From positions 1 through 32,568 of the IMG/VR virus record IMGVR_UViG_3300021960_000302: a DNA stretch of 32,568 nt; one strand, written 5' to 3'. Positions 8,122-14,348 of this stretch are shown in pieces. The notes under the pieces were generated by a model that made no database searches, was not told the DNA's origin, and saw nothing but the letters and a program-made list of their open reading frames with translations. This DNA comes from a virus. Each line of letters starts with the position of its first letter. Position 1 is the first letter of the stretch. The position numbers were made by a program, and so were the translations under genes.

Positions 8122-8261
8122 TATCTTCTGGTTTTCCCCCTATCATCAAGCGTTATCCCGTGTGCTTTCTCGATCATCCTGGCTATCCTGAACACGACTT
8201 CCAGGAACTTTTCGTTGGAGGTCGGAAACCCCGCCTTGTTCAGCAGGTGCTCTATCTCCAT
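8121..8261 (-). CDS. Small helical protein, overlaps neighbour out of frame
   Basis: From the ATG at 8259-8261 this gives 46 residues: MEIEHLLNKAGFPTSNEKFL, then EVVFRIARMIEKAHG and a basic tail. It looks like real protein sequence with amphipathic helices. A TTG start at 8318 would give 65 residues but lies deeper inside the overlapping gene. The stop TAA shares a base with the ParB-like ATG (TAATG), which supports translation of this frame. It overlaps the 8146-8358 gene by 116 nt in another frame. Function unknown. Confidence 0.6.
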   Translation of the reverse strand: MEIEHLLNKAGFPTSNEKFLEVVFRIARMIEKAHGITLDDRGKTRR

Positions 8262-8358
8262 CCTTGTCAGTGGTACCGGATCCGAAAATTCGTTCCCAGT
8301 TTTCTTGGAACTGCTCAAGTGTTATCGACCTCGGTCTTCGACCAGAACCTTTGCTCAT
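8146..8358 (-). CDS. Small conserved phage protein (MSKGS...RIFG type)
   Basis: A 70-residue frame starting MSKGSGRRPRSITLEQFQEN, then WERIFGSG. A protein beginning MSKGS-x-RP and ending shortly after RIFG is very widespread in phages and usually only about 40-50 residues long. The conserved part here is residues 1-28; the rest (about 42 residues) is polar and low in similarity to anything I recognise, and it runs across the start of the helical gene in another frame. The ATGA overlap with the upstream zinc-ribbon gene fixes the start. Function is unknown; the tail may be a read-through extension after loss of an older stop. Confidence 0.65.
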   Translation of the reverse strand: MSKGSGRRPRSITLEQFQENWERIFGSGTTDKDGDRAPAEQGGVSDLQRKVPGSRVQDSQDDRESTRDNA

Positions 8359-8483
8359 TCTATCAATACGTCCTTTGTCCGGCCACAGTCAAGGCAGACT
8401 ATGCGCTCGTTCTCCGGGCACCCGAATGGCTGCATGTAGATATCCTTGTGGCCCTTAAATAGGCAGACCAGCCTTTTGAACAT
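8355..8483 (-). CDS. Small zinc-ribbon-like protein (42 aa)
   Basis: A 42-residue protein from the ATG at 8481-8483: MFKRLVCLFKGHKDIY, then GCPENERIVCLDCGRTKDVL. It has Cys7, His12, Cys23 and a C-x2-C pair near 31-34, giving a plausible metal-binding knuckle. Its stop overlaps the next start as ATGA, which supports expression. Length is below common gene-finder limits. Function unknown; small zinc ribbons in early phage regions often bind nucleic acid or host proteins. Confidence 0.7.
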   Translation of the reverse strand: MFKRLVCLFKGHKDIYMQPFGCPENERIVCLDCGRTKDVLIE

Positions 8484-8494
8484 TGTCTTCACTC

Positions 8495-8692
8495 TTAACT
8501 CCTCCCGTTGTGAATAAACCTCTTATCAAACGTCTGCAGTGACGTCTCCGCTACCTGCTCCCCGTTATTAAAGACCTTTATCGTCCCGCCTGATCGCAAG
8601 TAGTTTTCCACATCCATTTCTAGTTCTTTTCTAAGCCTGTCCTTCTCTGGCCTCTTGTCGGCTCTTGGCAAGTCTGTATCGCTGTAGATCAC
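8495..8692 (-). CDS. Hypothetical early protein (65 aa)
   Basis: The start is GTG (8690-8692) with an AAGG ribosome-binding site 5 nt upstream. The protein begins MIYSDTDLPRADKRPEKDRL, followed by a charged helix (RKELEMDVENYLRSGG) and a short beta stretch (TIKVFNNGEQVAE). The ENYL-x-SGG-x-IK pattern recalls small phage proteins with a helix followed by a hairpin, but I cannot name the family. It overlaps the end of the primase zinc-finger gene by 62 nt in another frame. Confidence 0.65.
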   Translation of the reverse strand: MIYSDTDLPRADKRPEKDRLRKELEMDVENYLRSGGTIKVFNNGEQVAETSLQTFDKRFIHNGRS

Positions 8693-9014
8693 TGGACCTT
8701 ATCCTTTCACCCTTAGATTGGGATGCCTCGTAGATAGAGATGAATAGATCGTCTTCTACCCTAGTCTTATCAAGTAGCCACTGCTTCTTGTCAAAGTCTG
8801 GGCTATTTTCCTTGAAAATCAGCGACATTGGAAGCCCTAGCGCCTTGATTATCTCCGGGCCTCTTGCCTGGCAGGAAAAGCAATACATCAAAATTTTATC
8901 TCCTACGTCTTTGATTCGCATGCTTGGGTTCTTGTCCCCGTGGACCGGGCAGCATGCAACGTACTGGTCCCCGTGCTGCCTTACCTTATCAAGCCGCGAC
9001 AGAATTTGTTCCAC
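8631..9014 (-). CDS. Stand-alone CHC2-type primase zinc-finger protein
   Basis: A 127-residue protein. The N-terminal 50 residues match a DNA-primase zinc finger: MEQILSRLDKVRQHGDQYVA, then CCPVHGDKNPSMRI and MYCFSCQARG, with ligands Cys21 or Cys22, His25, Cys45 and Cys48. In full primases this finger reads the template start site and is followed by a TOPRIM catalytic domain. Here only about 75 polar residues follow, so the polymerase part is absent. It could recruit a host or separate primase to the phage template, or act as a partner of the adjacent helicase. The start overlaps the helicase stop by 26 nt. The zinc-finger call is solid; the role is inferred. Confidence 0.8.
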   Translation of the reverse strand: MEQILSRLDKVRQHGDQYVACCPVHGDKNPSMRIKDVGDKILMYCFSCQARGPEIIKALGLPMSLIFKENSPDFDKKQWLLDKTRVEDDLFISIYEASQSKGERIRSSDLQRYRLAKSRQEAREGQA

Positions 9015-10458
9015 CTTTTGCCCTCCTGATGTTCATGTGCGTGATGAAGTTCTTAACTTCCTGGTCAACCTTCGCAGCTGGTCGTGGCCAGTTCTTGGGC
9101 GGCTCTACCTTAAACTTCTGCTTGAATGTGTGATAGACGAAGCCCCTCTTGTAGCCTTTCTCATGGGCGTACAGTTGTAGGCTTGCCAGGAATTTCTCCT
9201 GAGTCTTTGATTGCTCTATCTTTTTGAGTGTCTGGCTGTCGGTGAGTACCCGCTTCAGCCTTGGCCGCTCGTATCCACAGGCGCACCTAAACTTATACAG
9301 TCTTGTGCATTGTGGGCATGTGCTAGGCTCGATTTCCTTGCGCTCCTTGACCAGGCGCCTCTCAGAATAGTTCCTCTCGCCGGTGTCCAGCTTATCCGGG
9401 ACTAGGTCTTCTGGGAATGAACGCATGCGATTAATATTTCCGGCGTGGTCTAGGTAAATACCACGCTCCTTCCCTGGCGATGTCCTCCACACCCGGCCGG
9501 CCACTTGGATATTCCTGATCAGGCTCTGTGAGGGCGTGACATCAATAATGATTTCTATGCCTGGGTCATCGAACCCGTAGGTGCAAAGCTTTGAATTGCA
9601 TAGGACCTGGTACAGGCCTTCTTTGAAATCCTGGTAAATCGCGGCACGGAGTTCTATATCCATTGTACCGTCAATGTGCGCGGCGGGGATCCCGGCCTCA
9701 TTGAACTCACGGCACAGCTGCTTTGAGTGGGCTACCGAGGGCGCGAATAACAACGCGCGTTTACGCTGAGATCCGCAGACCCGCCGGTAGTTCCCTATGA
9801 TATCACCTGCCAAACATTTATCCTTCAGGACCGCCTGCTCCAGTGCTTTTTCATCAAACTCTGTACCGCCGCTCGCAAGGCGCTTGAGTTTGACCTGGGA
9901 CACGTCAGGCGTCCTGCCGCCATAGTAGTCTGTCGGCGCTAAGTAACCTTTTGCTATAAGTTCCCTAGGCGTGATAGGGACCACTAGGCTCGTGAAGATG
10001 TTCCCGAGTGATTTCGACAGCGGCGTTGCACTTAGACCTATGTGAGGTATCGCATTGTACCTCTGGATCTGCTCTGCCATTGACTTGTGGATCGTGTGGC
10101 ACTCATCGACTATCGCTAGGTCATAGTCCATAGGCCGGCGCCGTGCGGCTGTCTGTATTGATACAACCTGGATGGGCTTATCAGGATCGTATAACCAAAA
10201 CTGGTCACCCATCCGTATAGAGTAATCAAGACCCATAGAATCAAGGGTGTCAGCTGTTTGCCGAATAAGCTTGTTGCGGTCTACAAAAAAAACGACTTTC
10301 TTGTTTTTATCTTTTTCTACCACTCTGCGCATGATCTCGCATGCTATAAAAGTCTTCCCCATCGAGCAGGGTGCCGCCAATACTGGACAACGGCTCCCCC
10401 TTCCAATTTCCCCCCTGAGAAGGTCTATTGCCTTCTTCTGATGTTCTCGCAGTTCCAT
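8989..10458 (-). CDS. SF2 DNA helicase (DEAD/DEAH, type III Res-like)
   Basis: A 489-residue helicase from the ATG at 10456-10458. It begins MELREHQKKAIDLL, a Q-motif-like start. Walker A is APCSMGKT at 29-36, motif II DECH at 118-121, motif III SATP at 143-146, and motif VI QVAGRVWRTSPGK lies in the second RecA lobe. A C-terminal zinc ribbon has CPQC and CACG. It probably unwinds or remodels phage DNA at origins or forks. The frame is open upstream to 10566, but that part lies inside the SleB gene and lacks helicase features. It overlaps the primase-finger gene at its 3' end, suggesting a helicase-finger pair. No DNA polymerase is seen in the window. Confidence 0.88.
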   Translation of the reverse strand: MELREHQKKAIDLLRGEIGRGSRCPVLAAPCSMGKTFIACEIMRRVVEKDKNKKVVFFVDRNKLIRQTADTLDSMGLDYSIRMGDQFWLYDPDKPIQVVSIQTAARRRPMDYDLAIVDECHTIHKSMAEQIQRYNAIPHIGLSATPLSKSLGNIFTSLVVPITPRELIAKGYLAPTDYYGGRTPDVSQVKLKRLASGGTEFDEKALEQAVLKDKCLAGDIIGNYRRVCGSQRKRALLFAPSVAHSKQLCREFNEAGIPAAHIDGTMDIELRAAIYQDFKEGLYQVLCNSKLCTYGFDDPGIEIIIDVTPSQSLIRNIQVAGRVWRTSPGKERGIYLDHAGNINRMRSFPEDLVPDKLDTGERNYSERRLVKERKEIEPSTCPQCTRLYKFRCACGYERPRLKRVLTDSQTLKKIEQSKTQEKFLASLQLYAHEKGYKRGFVYHTFKQKFKVEPPKNWPRPAAKVDQEVKNFITHMNIRRAKGGTNSVAA

Positions 10459-10855
10459 AAAATTTGTGCTCTCCAATCTGCATGGTTGGCCGCCCCGCCC
10501 ATTCTGGGTGAACGTAGTCTGCGTGGTAGAAAAGGGATCCCTCTGTGATATCGGGCAAAAAATCAAACAGCAGGGGTAGTGAGAGTATCACGGCTTGGCC
10601 GTATGCTTGGTAATCTTTTGGTATGTCACTTCGCCCATCGCAGTAAAAACTAAACTGGCACATATTCCGGATGGGGTTTCCGCGCCAATGGACGCCCTGT
10701 TTTACCACTTCGCACACACTGTTCGGCCACTTGCTGTCGTGTACTCGATTCATCACGACATGCCCTACGGCGATCTGGCCAACAACCGGCTCAGACCGCG
10801 CTTCAAAGTAGATTGCAGTAGCCAGGCATAGTAAGGACTCAAGCACTATATTCAT
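10307..10855 (-). CDS. SleB-like cell wall hydrolase
   Basis: A 182-residue protein. Residues about 8-134 match the SleB (Hydrolase_2) fold: LATAIYFEARSEPVVGQIAV with the catalytic Glu18, HVVMNRVHDSKWPNSVCEVV, CQFSFYCDG at 66-74, and YHADYVHPEWA at 110-120. This family cleaves peptidoglycan glycan strands. The domain normally ends at the H-x-F-Y motif (HKFY near 130-133); about 49 further residues run out of frame through the start of the helicase gene, a 152-nt overlap. No cleavable signal peptide is clear. It lies in the early region, far from the holin/endolysin set, so it may act in entry, as an auxiliary lysin, or on the envelope during infection. Confidence 0.85.
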   Translation of the reverse strand: MNIVLESLLCLATAIYFEARSEPVVGQIAVGHVVMNRVHDSKWPNSVCEVVKQGVHWRGNPIRNMCQFSFYCDGRSDIPKDYQAYGQAVILSLPLLFDFLPDITEGSLFYHADYVHPEWAGRPTMQIGEHKFYGTARTSEEGNRPSQGGNWKGEPLSSIGGTLLDGEDFYSMRDHAQSGRKR

Positions 10856-11045
10856 CTTTCAGTGAGATTTTATCTAGACCTAGATTTTCTATGAGATCAC
10901 AGATCGCGACAAGTGTTAAACGCTCGGCTGGCGTCAATTCTTCTTCTGTAAAGTGTCGGCCTTCTAGCTCTGGGGTTTTTGCATATATATCTACGGAATC
11001 CTGACCTATGTCTTTGAACGTAAAAATAACTCTAGATATAGCCAT
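10839..11045 (-). CDS. Hypothetical early protein (68 aa)
   Basis: From the ATG at 11043-11045, preceded by a strong GAGAGGTGA ribosome-binding site. The protein starts MAISRVIFTFKDIGQDSVDI, then has an acidic helix (FTEEELTPAERLTLVAICDL) and a short tail. A longer frame from 11093 lacks such a site. It is a small alpha/beta protein of unknown function that overlaps the SleB gene by 17 nt. Confidence 0.7.
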   Translation of the reverse strand: MAISRVIFTFKDIGQDSVDIYAKTPELEGRHFTEEELTPAERLTLVAICDLIENLGLDKISLKDEYSA

Positions 11046-11082
11046 TATGATCACCTCTCGTTTATTTAAATAATTTCTCAAA

Positions 11083-11292
11083 TTACTCAGCATTTATTTT
11101 TGCCAGGTTTAATTTAGTAAGCAAATCATCGGCTTTGTTTGCTTTATCTAAACTATCAACCGCCTTGTCAGGCTCGCACTGCCTAACTAATTTGCAGGCA
11201 TTTTTCTTTTCTTGATACTGTATCTCCCAGATCGCATCTTTTAGAAATTCCAACTCAATCTCATCTAGTTCCAGCTTAAATCTTTTGCTCAT
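11083..11292 (-). CDS. Hypothetical charged helical protein (69 aa)
   Basis: The ATG at 11290-11292 follows a GGAGAG ribosome-binding site. The sequence MSKRFKLELDEIELEFLKDA leads into alternating charged helices (WEIQYQEKKNACKLVRQCE, DDLLTKLNLAKINAE). It is coiled-coil prone, with no transmembrane segment and no recognised motif. It overlaps the upstream gene by 17 nt. Confidence 0.68.
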   Translation of the reverse strand: MSKRFKLELDEIELEFLKDAIWEIQYQEKKNACKLVRQCEPDKAVDSLDKANKADDLLTKLNLAKINAE

Positions 11293-11458
11293 GTTCTCTC
11301 TCCAGTTTCTCAATTGATTTTATTGTGCGGCCATAAATTTCGTCTGCATTTTTGGCGCCAAATGTCTGATGCCTAGCGCGATGTACGCCGGCGCATGTTT
11401 TGGCAAAGCGATACATACTTTTTGTGGCAAAATACAAGTCTTTTTCTCGCTGAGTCAT
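11276..11458 (-). CDS. Hypothetical basic helical protein (60 aa)
   Basis: I chose the ATG at 11456-11458 (MTQREKDLYFATKSMYRFAK); an in-frame TTG at 11473 is also possible. The protein is basic and helical (GVHRARHQTFGAKNADEIYG, TIKSIEKLEREHEQ). No family is recognised. It lies in a run of small early genes with short overlaps. Confidence 0.62.
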   Translation of the reverse strand: MTQREKDLYFATKSMYRFAKTCAGVHRARHQTFGAKNADEIYGRTIKSIEKLEREHEQKI

Positions 11459-11478
11459 TATTTGATTTCCCAATTAAT

Positions 11479-11658
11479 TTAGCTGTTTAGCCATTCGTCG
11501 TATGTTTTAAGCGGCTTGCCAGTGGTAAAGTCATTACCCTTACCGTCATCAGCCAAATCTAAATACAGCTGATATTCTTGGTCATCTGTTCCCCTGGCTT
11601 TTGTTTGCCAGACGTCGCGCACTTCTTGTATTACATGACCGTTGTGTTTTAATTGCAT
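11479..11658 (-). CDS. Hypothetical early protein (59 aa)
   Basis: A 59-residue protein with a near-ideal GGGAGG ribosome-binding site 7 nt before the ATG at 11656-11658. It begins MQLKHNGHVIQEVRDVWQTK and ends DFTTGKPLKTYDEWLNS. The middle is acidic (DDQEYQLYLDLADDG). It looks like a compact beta-rich protein. No family is recognised. It is first of a small cluster after an 82-nt gap that contains a 5-bp GGCCT/AGGCC hairpin. Confidence 0.72.
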   Translation of the reverse strand: MQLKHNGHVIQEVRDVWQTKARGTDDQEYQLYLDLADDGKGNDFTTGKPLKTYDEWLNS

Positions 11659-11740
11659 TTTCTTGCCTCCCGTTGATTAAGGCCTCACCACAAGGCCACG
11701 AACGAATCATGTAACACTCTAATCCTAAAAACAACACTTT

Positions 11741-11908
11741 TTATTGTTTATTTAACTTTATTTCTCGCCCGATTGCCTTGTCGAAAGCCCCGCACTGGCA
11801 GTACCAGCCCACGCGGGTTGCCGGCACCTGGACGCCGTCCTTGGTGACCTTGATGACCTGGGTCATGGTTTTACCGCATTGGCAGGGTTTTTGCTCTAAA
11901 TTATCCAT
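11741..11908 (-). CDS. Small zinc-ribbon-like protein (55 aa)
   Basis: From the ATG at 11906-11908: MDNLEQKPCQCGKTMTQVIK, then TRVGWYCQCGAFDKA. Two C-x-C-G knuckles about 30 residues apart suggest a zinc ribbon. The frame is open to 11938, but this ATG gives only a 13-nt overlap with the upstream gene. Function unknown. Confidence 0.68.
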   Translation of the reverse strand: MDNLEQKPCQCGKTMTQVIKVTKDGVQVPATRVGWYCQCGAFDKAIGREIKLNKQ

Positions 11909-12114
11909 TCTACGTCTCTGTAAGGGTCGTACAGGCACGCGCTGTACTTGAAATGGTATAGGTTGTGCAGGATCGGATAGACCACTCTCTGGCCTTGTAT
12001 GGCCCTCTGGCGCAGGTTGTCCATCTTCCGGTTATGGTCTTCGACCGTGATTCCGTTGCGCTGGCAGTGCGCCTCGATTCGGTCACGCAGCTTTTCTAAG
12101 GAACTTACTTCCAT
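11896..12114 (-). CDS. Hypothetical early protein (72 aa)
   Basis: Starts at the ATG 12112-12114: MEVSSLEKLRDRIEAHCQRN, GITVEDHNRKMDNLRQRAIQ, then an aromatic C-terminus (YPILHNLYHFKYSACLYDPY). The N-terminal half is helical. No family is recognised. It is the first clear gene after the 464-nt gene-free region; its ribosome-binding site is weak. Confidence 0.62.
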   Translation of the reverse strand: MEVSSLEKLRDRIEAHCQRNGITVEDHNRKMDNLRQRAIQGQRVVYPILHNLYHFKYSACLYDPYRDVEWII

Positions 12115-12578
12115 AAATCAATCACTTACGCTTGTTTTTGTTTATTTTGGGCATGCTTCGCCCTTTTCCCCCGGAAGGCCCAGAACCGATAGCTGTTCTA
12201 GGATCCGCCTGACATCTGTCAAAGGTCAATGACCTGGTACTCAGAATTCCGTCCAGCCTCTCACTGAATCGGTCCCCCGCCCACTTCTGTGGGATGCTAT
12301 CACCTTGCCAGCGGCCTCCCTTTCGGGCTTCCGGTCGCCTGTTGTCAGTGGCTCGACAGCGCAGGACGTTGATGCTGGTTCGGTTTCACCTCGCGGCAGT
12401 TGGTTTTTCAGGTGTCCACTCACCATAGCCAGAGTTGCGGTCAGGCTTCGCCACACCGAGGGGATACTAGATATTGTGCTTTCTTGGACGGTACTGTACT
12501 ATATGTAGTACCTCTCCAAGGGCGCGGGAGTCCCCTTCTCCCAAACTCTTCTTGGCCCCCTTCGGGGGGCCGCTTTTT
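12115..12578. other. 464-nt gene-free, hairpin-rich region; candidate structured RNA
   Basis: No frame here has convincing coding character. Instead there are many local inverted repeats: GGGC/GCCC at 12149-12163, AGAAC/GTTCT at 12182-12199, TGACA/TGTCA near 12210-12221, AGGTCA/TGACCT near 12223-12235, CCCAC/GTGGG at 12280-12293, CCC/GGG with a GAAA loop on the minus strand near 12320, GGTGT/ACACC bounding about 12411-12467, a long hairpin at 12483-12520, GGGAG/CTCCC at 12526-12542 and the terminator at 12554-12579. CCAGC near 12308 and GCTGG near 12375 could enclose a multi-helix domain. The terminator points to a plus-strand transcript, while the GNRA-type loop would favour the minus strand. 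I do not recognise a known RNA class. Confidence 0.4.
12483..12520. other. Long interrupted hairpin
   Basis: Outer arms CTTGGA (12483-12488) and TCCAAG (12515-12520) are perfect complements. Inside them GGTACT pairs with AGTACC, with an alternative GTACTA/TAGTAC tetraloop form. It is the strongest single structure in this gene-free stretch apart from the terminator. It may be an RNA helix or a DNA cruciform or binding site. Confidence 0.5.
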
Positions 12579-12579
12579 T
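12554..12579 (+). terminator. Intrinsic terminator on the plus strand
   Basis: A perfect 7-bp stem GGCCCCC/GGGGGCC is closed by a C(UUCG)G tetraloop and followed by GC and six T residues. The U-tract follows only in the plus direction; on the minus strand AAGAAGAG follows. No plus-strand gene is visible upstream, so it ends a non-coding RNA or blocks rightward transcription against the minus-strand operon. Confidence 0.85.
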
Positions 12580-12755
12580 CAGTGGACAACAACCTCGTCA
12601 AGCTGCTGCTGTTCCTGAATCAAAACCTGGAGATCGTGCTGCATGATCTCAGCCAGCATCTTCTCCTGAAAAGTACAATCGTTCAAGTCTGTTTTGACCT
12701 TGATTCTCATGAAACCCTCAATTTCTTCGAGCTCAATTCTTACTTTTGCTACCAC
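12579..12755 (-). CDS. Small alpha/beta protein after phosphoesterase (58 aa)
   Basis: A GTG start (12753-12755) follows GGAGG by 4 nt and overlaps the phosphoesterase end by 23 nt in another frame. The 58-residue product begins MVAKVRIELEEIEGFMRIKV, then has a helix (TFQEKMLAEIMQHDLQVLIQ) and an acidic tail. An internal ATG would give 43 residues. Alternating hydrophobics followed by a helix look like a genuine small domain. Its TGA stop lies on the base of the plus-strand terminator's U-tract. Function unknown. Confidence 0.6.
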   Translation of the reverse strand: MVAKVRIELEEIEGFMRIKVKTDLNDCTFQEKMLAEIMQHDLQVLIQEQQQLDEVVVH

Positions 12756-13944
12756 GCAGCCTCCGTATTCCTACCCTATAGCGCATTTCTTCGCCAAATT
12801 CCTTGTGCAAAACCACACAGGTCATCGACCGCATTTGCTCTGTTTGCGTAAAACCCGCGCCGGCCGACCAAGAGTCACTGGGAGGGAGCACGTTCATGCG
12901 CTCAAGATTCCTGCCGCCCAAGTCCATTGCAAGCTTACTGTGCAGGTGTCCAGTCCAGCAGACCCGGTATGAGGTCTCGCCCCACTCTTTACTTAGGTTC
13001 GCCGTGATTGCCTCATATAGCCGGTTAGGCGGAACCCTGTCACCATGGTGCATAGTCACGAGGCACTGGCCCCACTTTTTCCACAGAAATTTGTTGTAGT
13101 TGTCCACAACTGTTACACGGGGCTCATTCTCATAGTAGCCTTGAAGTAAGGCGTTTATCATAAGTGAGGCATCTGGATCATGATTGCCCCTGACATTGAA
13201 AATAGTGACATGTTTATGGCGTTTTAACATGGTAGTGACCATGCGCTTATACAACCTGGCGGCTACCCTGATCACCCGGCCGAATCGTCCGTCAGTGTCC
13301 AACAGGTGCTTGGATGCCGGTGTCATCGAGGTTGTATCATTGGCGTGCAGGAAGTCACCCAAGTTTATTAACCAGCCATGCTCAGATTGAATTGACTGCC
13401 CGTTGACCAGGCGGTCCACGGCGTCCGCTAGAATCTGCTCCGCGATGTCAGTGTCGTAGTCTTCGCCGCCTGTCTCTTCCCCCCAGGCGTACATTCCGAG
13501 GTGATGGTCCCCTATCAGGTAGCAGCTGGCGTAGTCTGAATCAGTCTTTTTGGGACCGGCCTTGGGCTTGTGATAGCCCCTCATGCTGTCAGTGTAGGAC
13601 TCAACGAATTCAGCCAGTAGGCGGTCAATTTGCGCCTTTTCTGGCTCTTGAATGTGCCACTGGACCGTAACCTCACCCGCCGCGTTGTAAAGCGTAGAGA
13701 CTCGTTTTGTGGCGAATCCTGGCGCTGCAGGGTGCCTCAGATCATAATCCGCGGCATCGCCATGGGCCGCAGCCTTGTCGATCAGGTTCTTGACGTCCCT
13801 GGCGACATTGCTCAGATATCGTTTTTGAGCTCGGGCAATTTCGGCTATCGACTGCCCCGCATCATATCTCTCTGCGGTGTCCTGTGATTGCTTGGTGTTC
13901 GCGTACGGAAAAAGCTTGGTAGTTGCTCGCTGGTGACTAGTCAT
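12733..13944 (-). CDS. Calcineurin-like phosphoesterase with N-terminal HTH
   Basis: A 403-residue protein. Residues about 21-60 (DTAERYDAGQSIAEIARAQK, then RYLSNVARDVKNL) form a helix-turn-helix. The metallophosphatase ligands follow in order: GDHHLG with D146 and H148, LGDFLH with D197, RGNHD at 252-256, HHGD at 299-302 and GHLH at 332-335. This is the complete two-metal site. Family members act as nucleases, cyclic-nucleotide or protein phosphatases. The HTH, and the neighbouring NinG and recombination genes, suggest a DNA substrate (inference), as with Mre11/SbcD-type nucleases, although the SbcC partner is not present. The start overlaps the NinG stop as ATGA. Confidence 0.88.
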   Translation of the reverse strand: MTSHQRATTKLFPYANTKQSQDTAERYDAGQSIAEIARAQKRYLSNVARDVKNLIDKAAAHGDAADYDLRHPAAPGFATKRVSTLYNAAGEVTVQWHIQEPEKAQIDRLLAEFVESYTDSMRGYHKPKAGPKKTDSDYASCYLIGDHHLGMYAWGEETGGEDYDTDIAEQILADAVDRLVNGQSIQSEHGWLINLGDFLHANDTTSMTPASKHLLDTDGRFGRVIRVAARLYKRMVTTMLKRHKHVTIFNVRGNHDPDASLMINALLQGYYENEPRVTVVDNYNKFLWKKWGQCLVTMHHGDRVPPNRLYEAITANLSKEWGETSYRVCWTGHLHSKLAMDLGGRNLERMNVLPPSDSWSAGAGFTQTEQMRSMTCVVLHKEFGEEMRYRVGIRRLRGSKSKN

Positions 13945-14348
13945 TCACCGACCCTCTTTTCGTGAAAACGAATCCTCTCCCGGAAATCTTTGAGCATTTC
14001 CTCGTAATCTTTTTTGTACAGTTTGAGAGGTAACTTCTTGGAGTCTAACATGTTTTGTACGAATTCTTTGCCGTAGTATTCCTGCATCCAAATAGTATAT
14101 GCCTGGGACGCCGTCCCGTGCCGCATCCCGAACATGTTGCACCCGGGGCATTGAGGATGGACGTTCTCTTCCCTCAATGACCAATATGAACTGTGACCCT
14201 TTGGAATGAAGTGACCCCCCTGCATGTCCTTGTAGTGGTCTTTTTTCCCACAAGATACGCACTGGACCCAACCATTGTGATCTGCAGCTGAGATCCGAGC
14301 TAGTAACTGTAGCGCCTCTAGGCACTTAGTCCGGGGGGTCTTTTTCAT
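13941..14348 (-). CDS. ninG: NinG/Rap-type recombination endonuclease
   Basis: A 135-residue protein with the NinG/Rap signature: C30-x2-C33 in CVSCGKKDHYK, MQGGHFIPKGHSSYW, then HPQCPGCNMFGMRHG with C67 and C70. The zinc-binding HNH-like core is complete. Lambda Rap is a structure-specific nuclease that cuts D-loops and Holliday junctions. In this genome it would complement the annealing protein and exonuclease encoded upstream. It starts in a 4-nt overlap with the helical gene and ends in an ATGA overlap with the phosphoesterase. Length is shorter than lambda Rap (about 200 residues), with most of the loss at the N-terminus, as in many phage homologues. Confidence 0.9.
   Translation of the reverse strand: MKKTPRTKCLEALQLLARISAADHNGWVQCVSCGKKDHYKDMQGGHFIPKGHSSYWSLREENVHPQCPGCNMFGMRHGTASQAYTIWMQEYYGKEFVQNMLDSKKLPLKLYKKDYEEMLKDFRERIRFHEKRVGE

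Noticed and set aside
11869-11878. A third copy of the dyad arm (TTTTACCGCA)
   Set aside because: It is a single arm inside a zinc-ribbon coding sequence with no partner arm, so it is probably chance.
12300-12400. A possible cobalamin-riboswitch-like or tRNA-like element (GCCACTG and GGTTCG strings)
   Set aside because: The rest of the riboswitch core and the tRNA T-arm pairing are absent.
12241-12456. A 71-codon minus-strand frame in the gene-free block
   Set aside because: Its start is GTG without a good ribosome site, its composition looks random, and it lies in hairpin-rich sequence. Not called as a gene.
13945-14325. A second minus-strand frame inside the NinG gene
   Set aside because: It is a shadow of NinG, which has the full cysteine and histidine signature.
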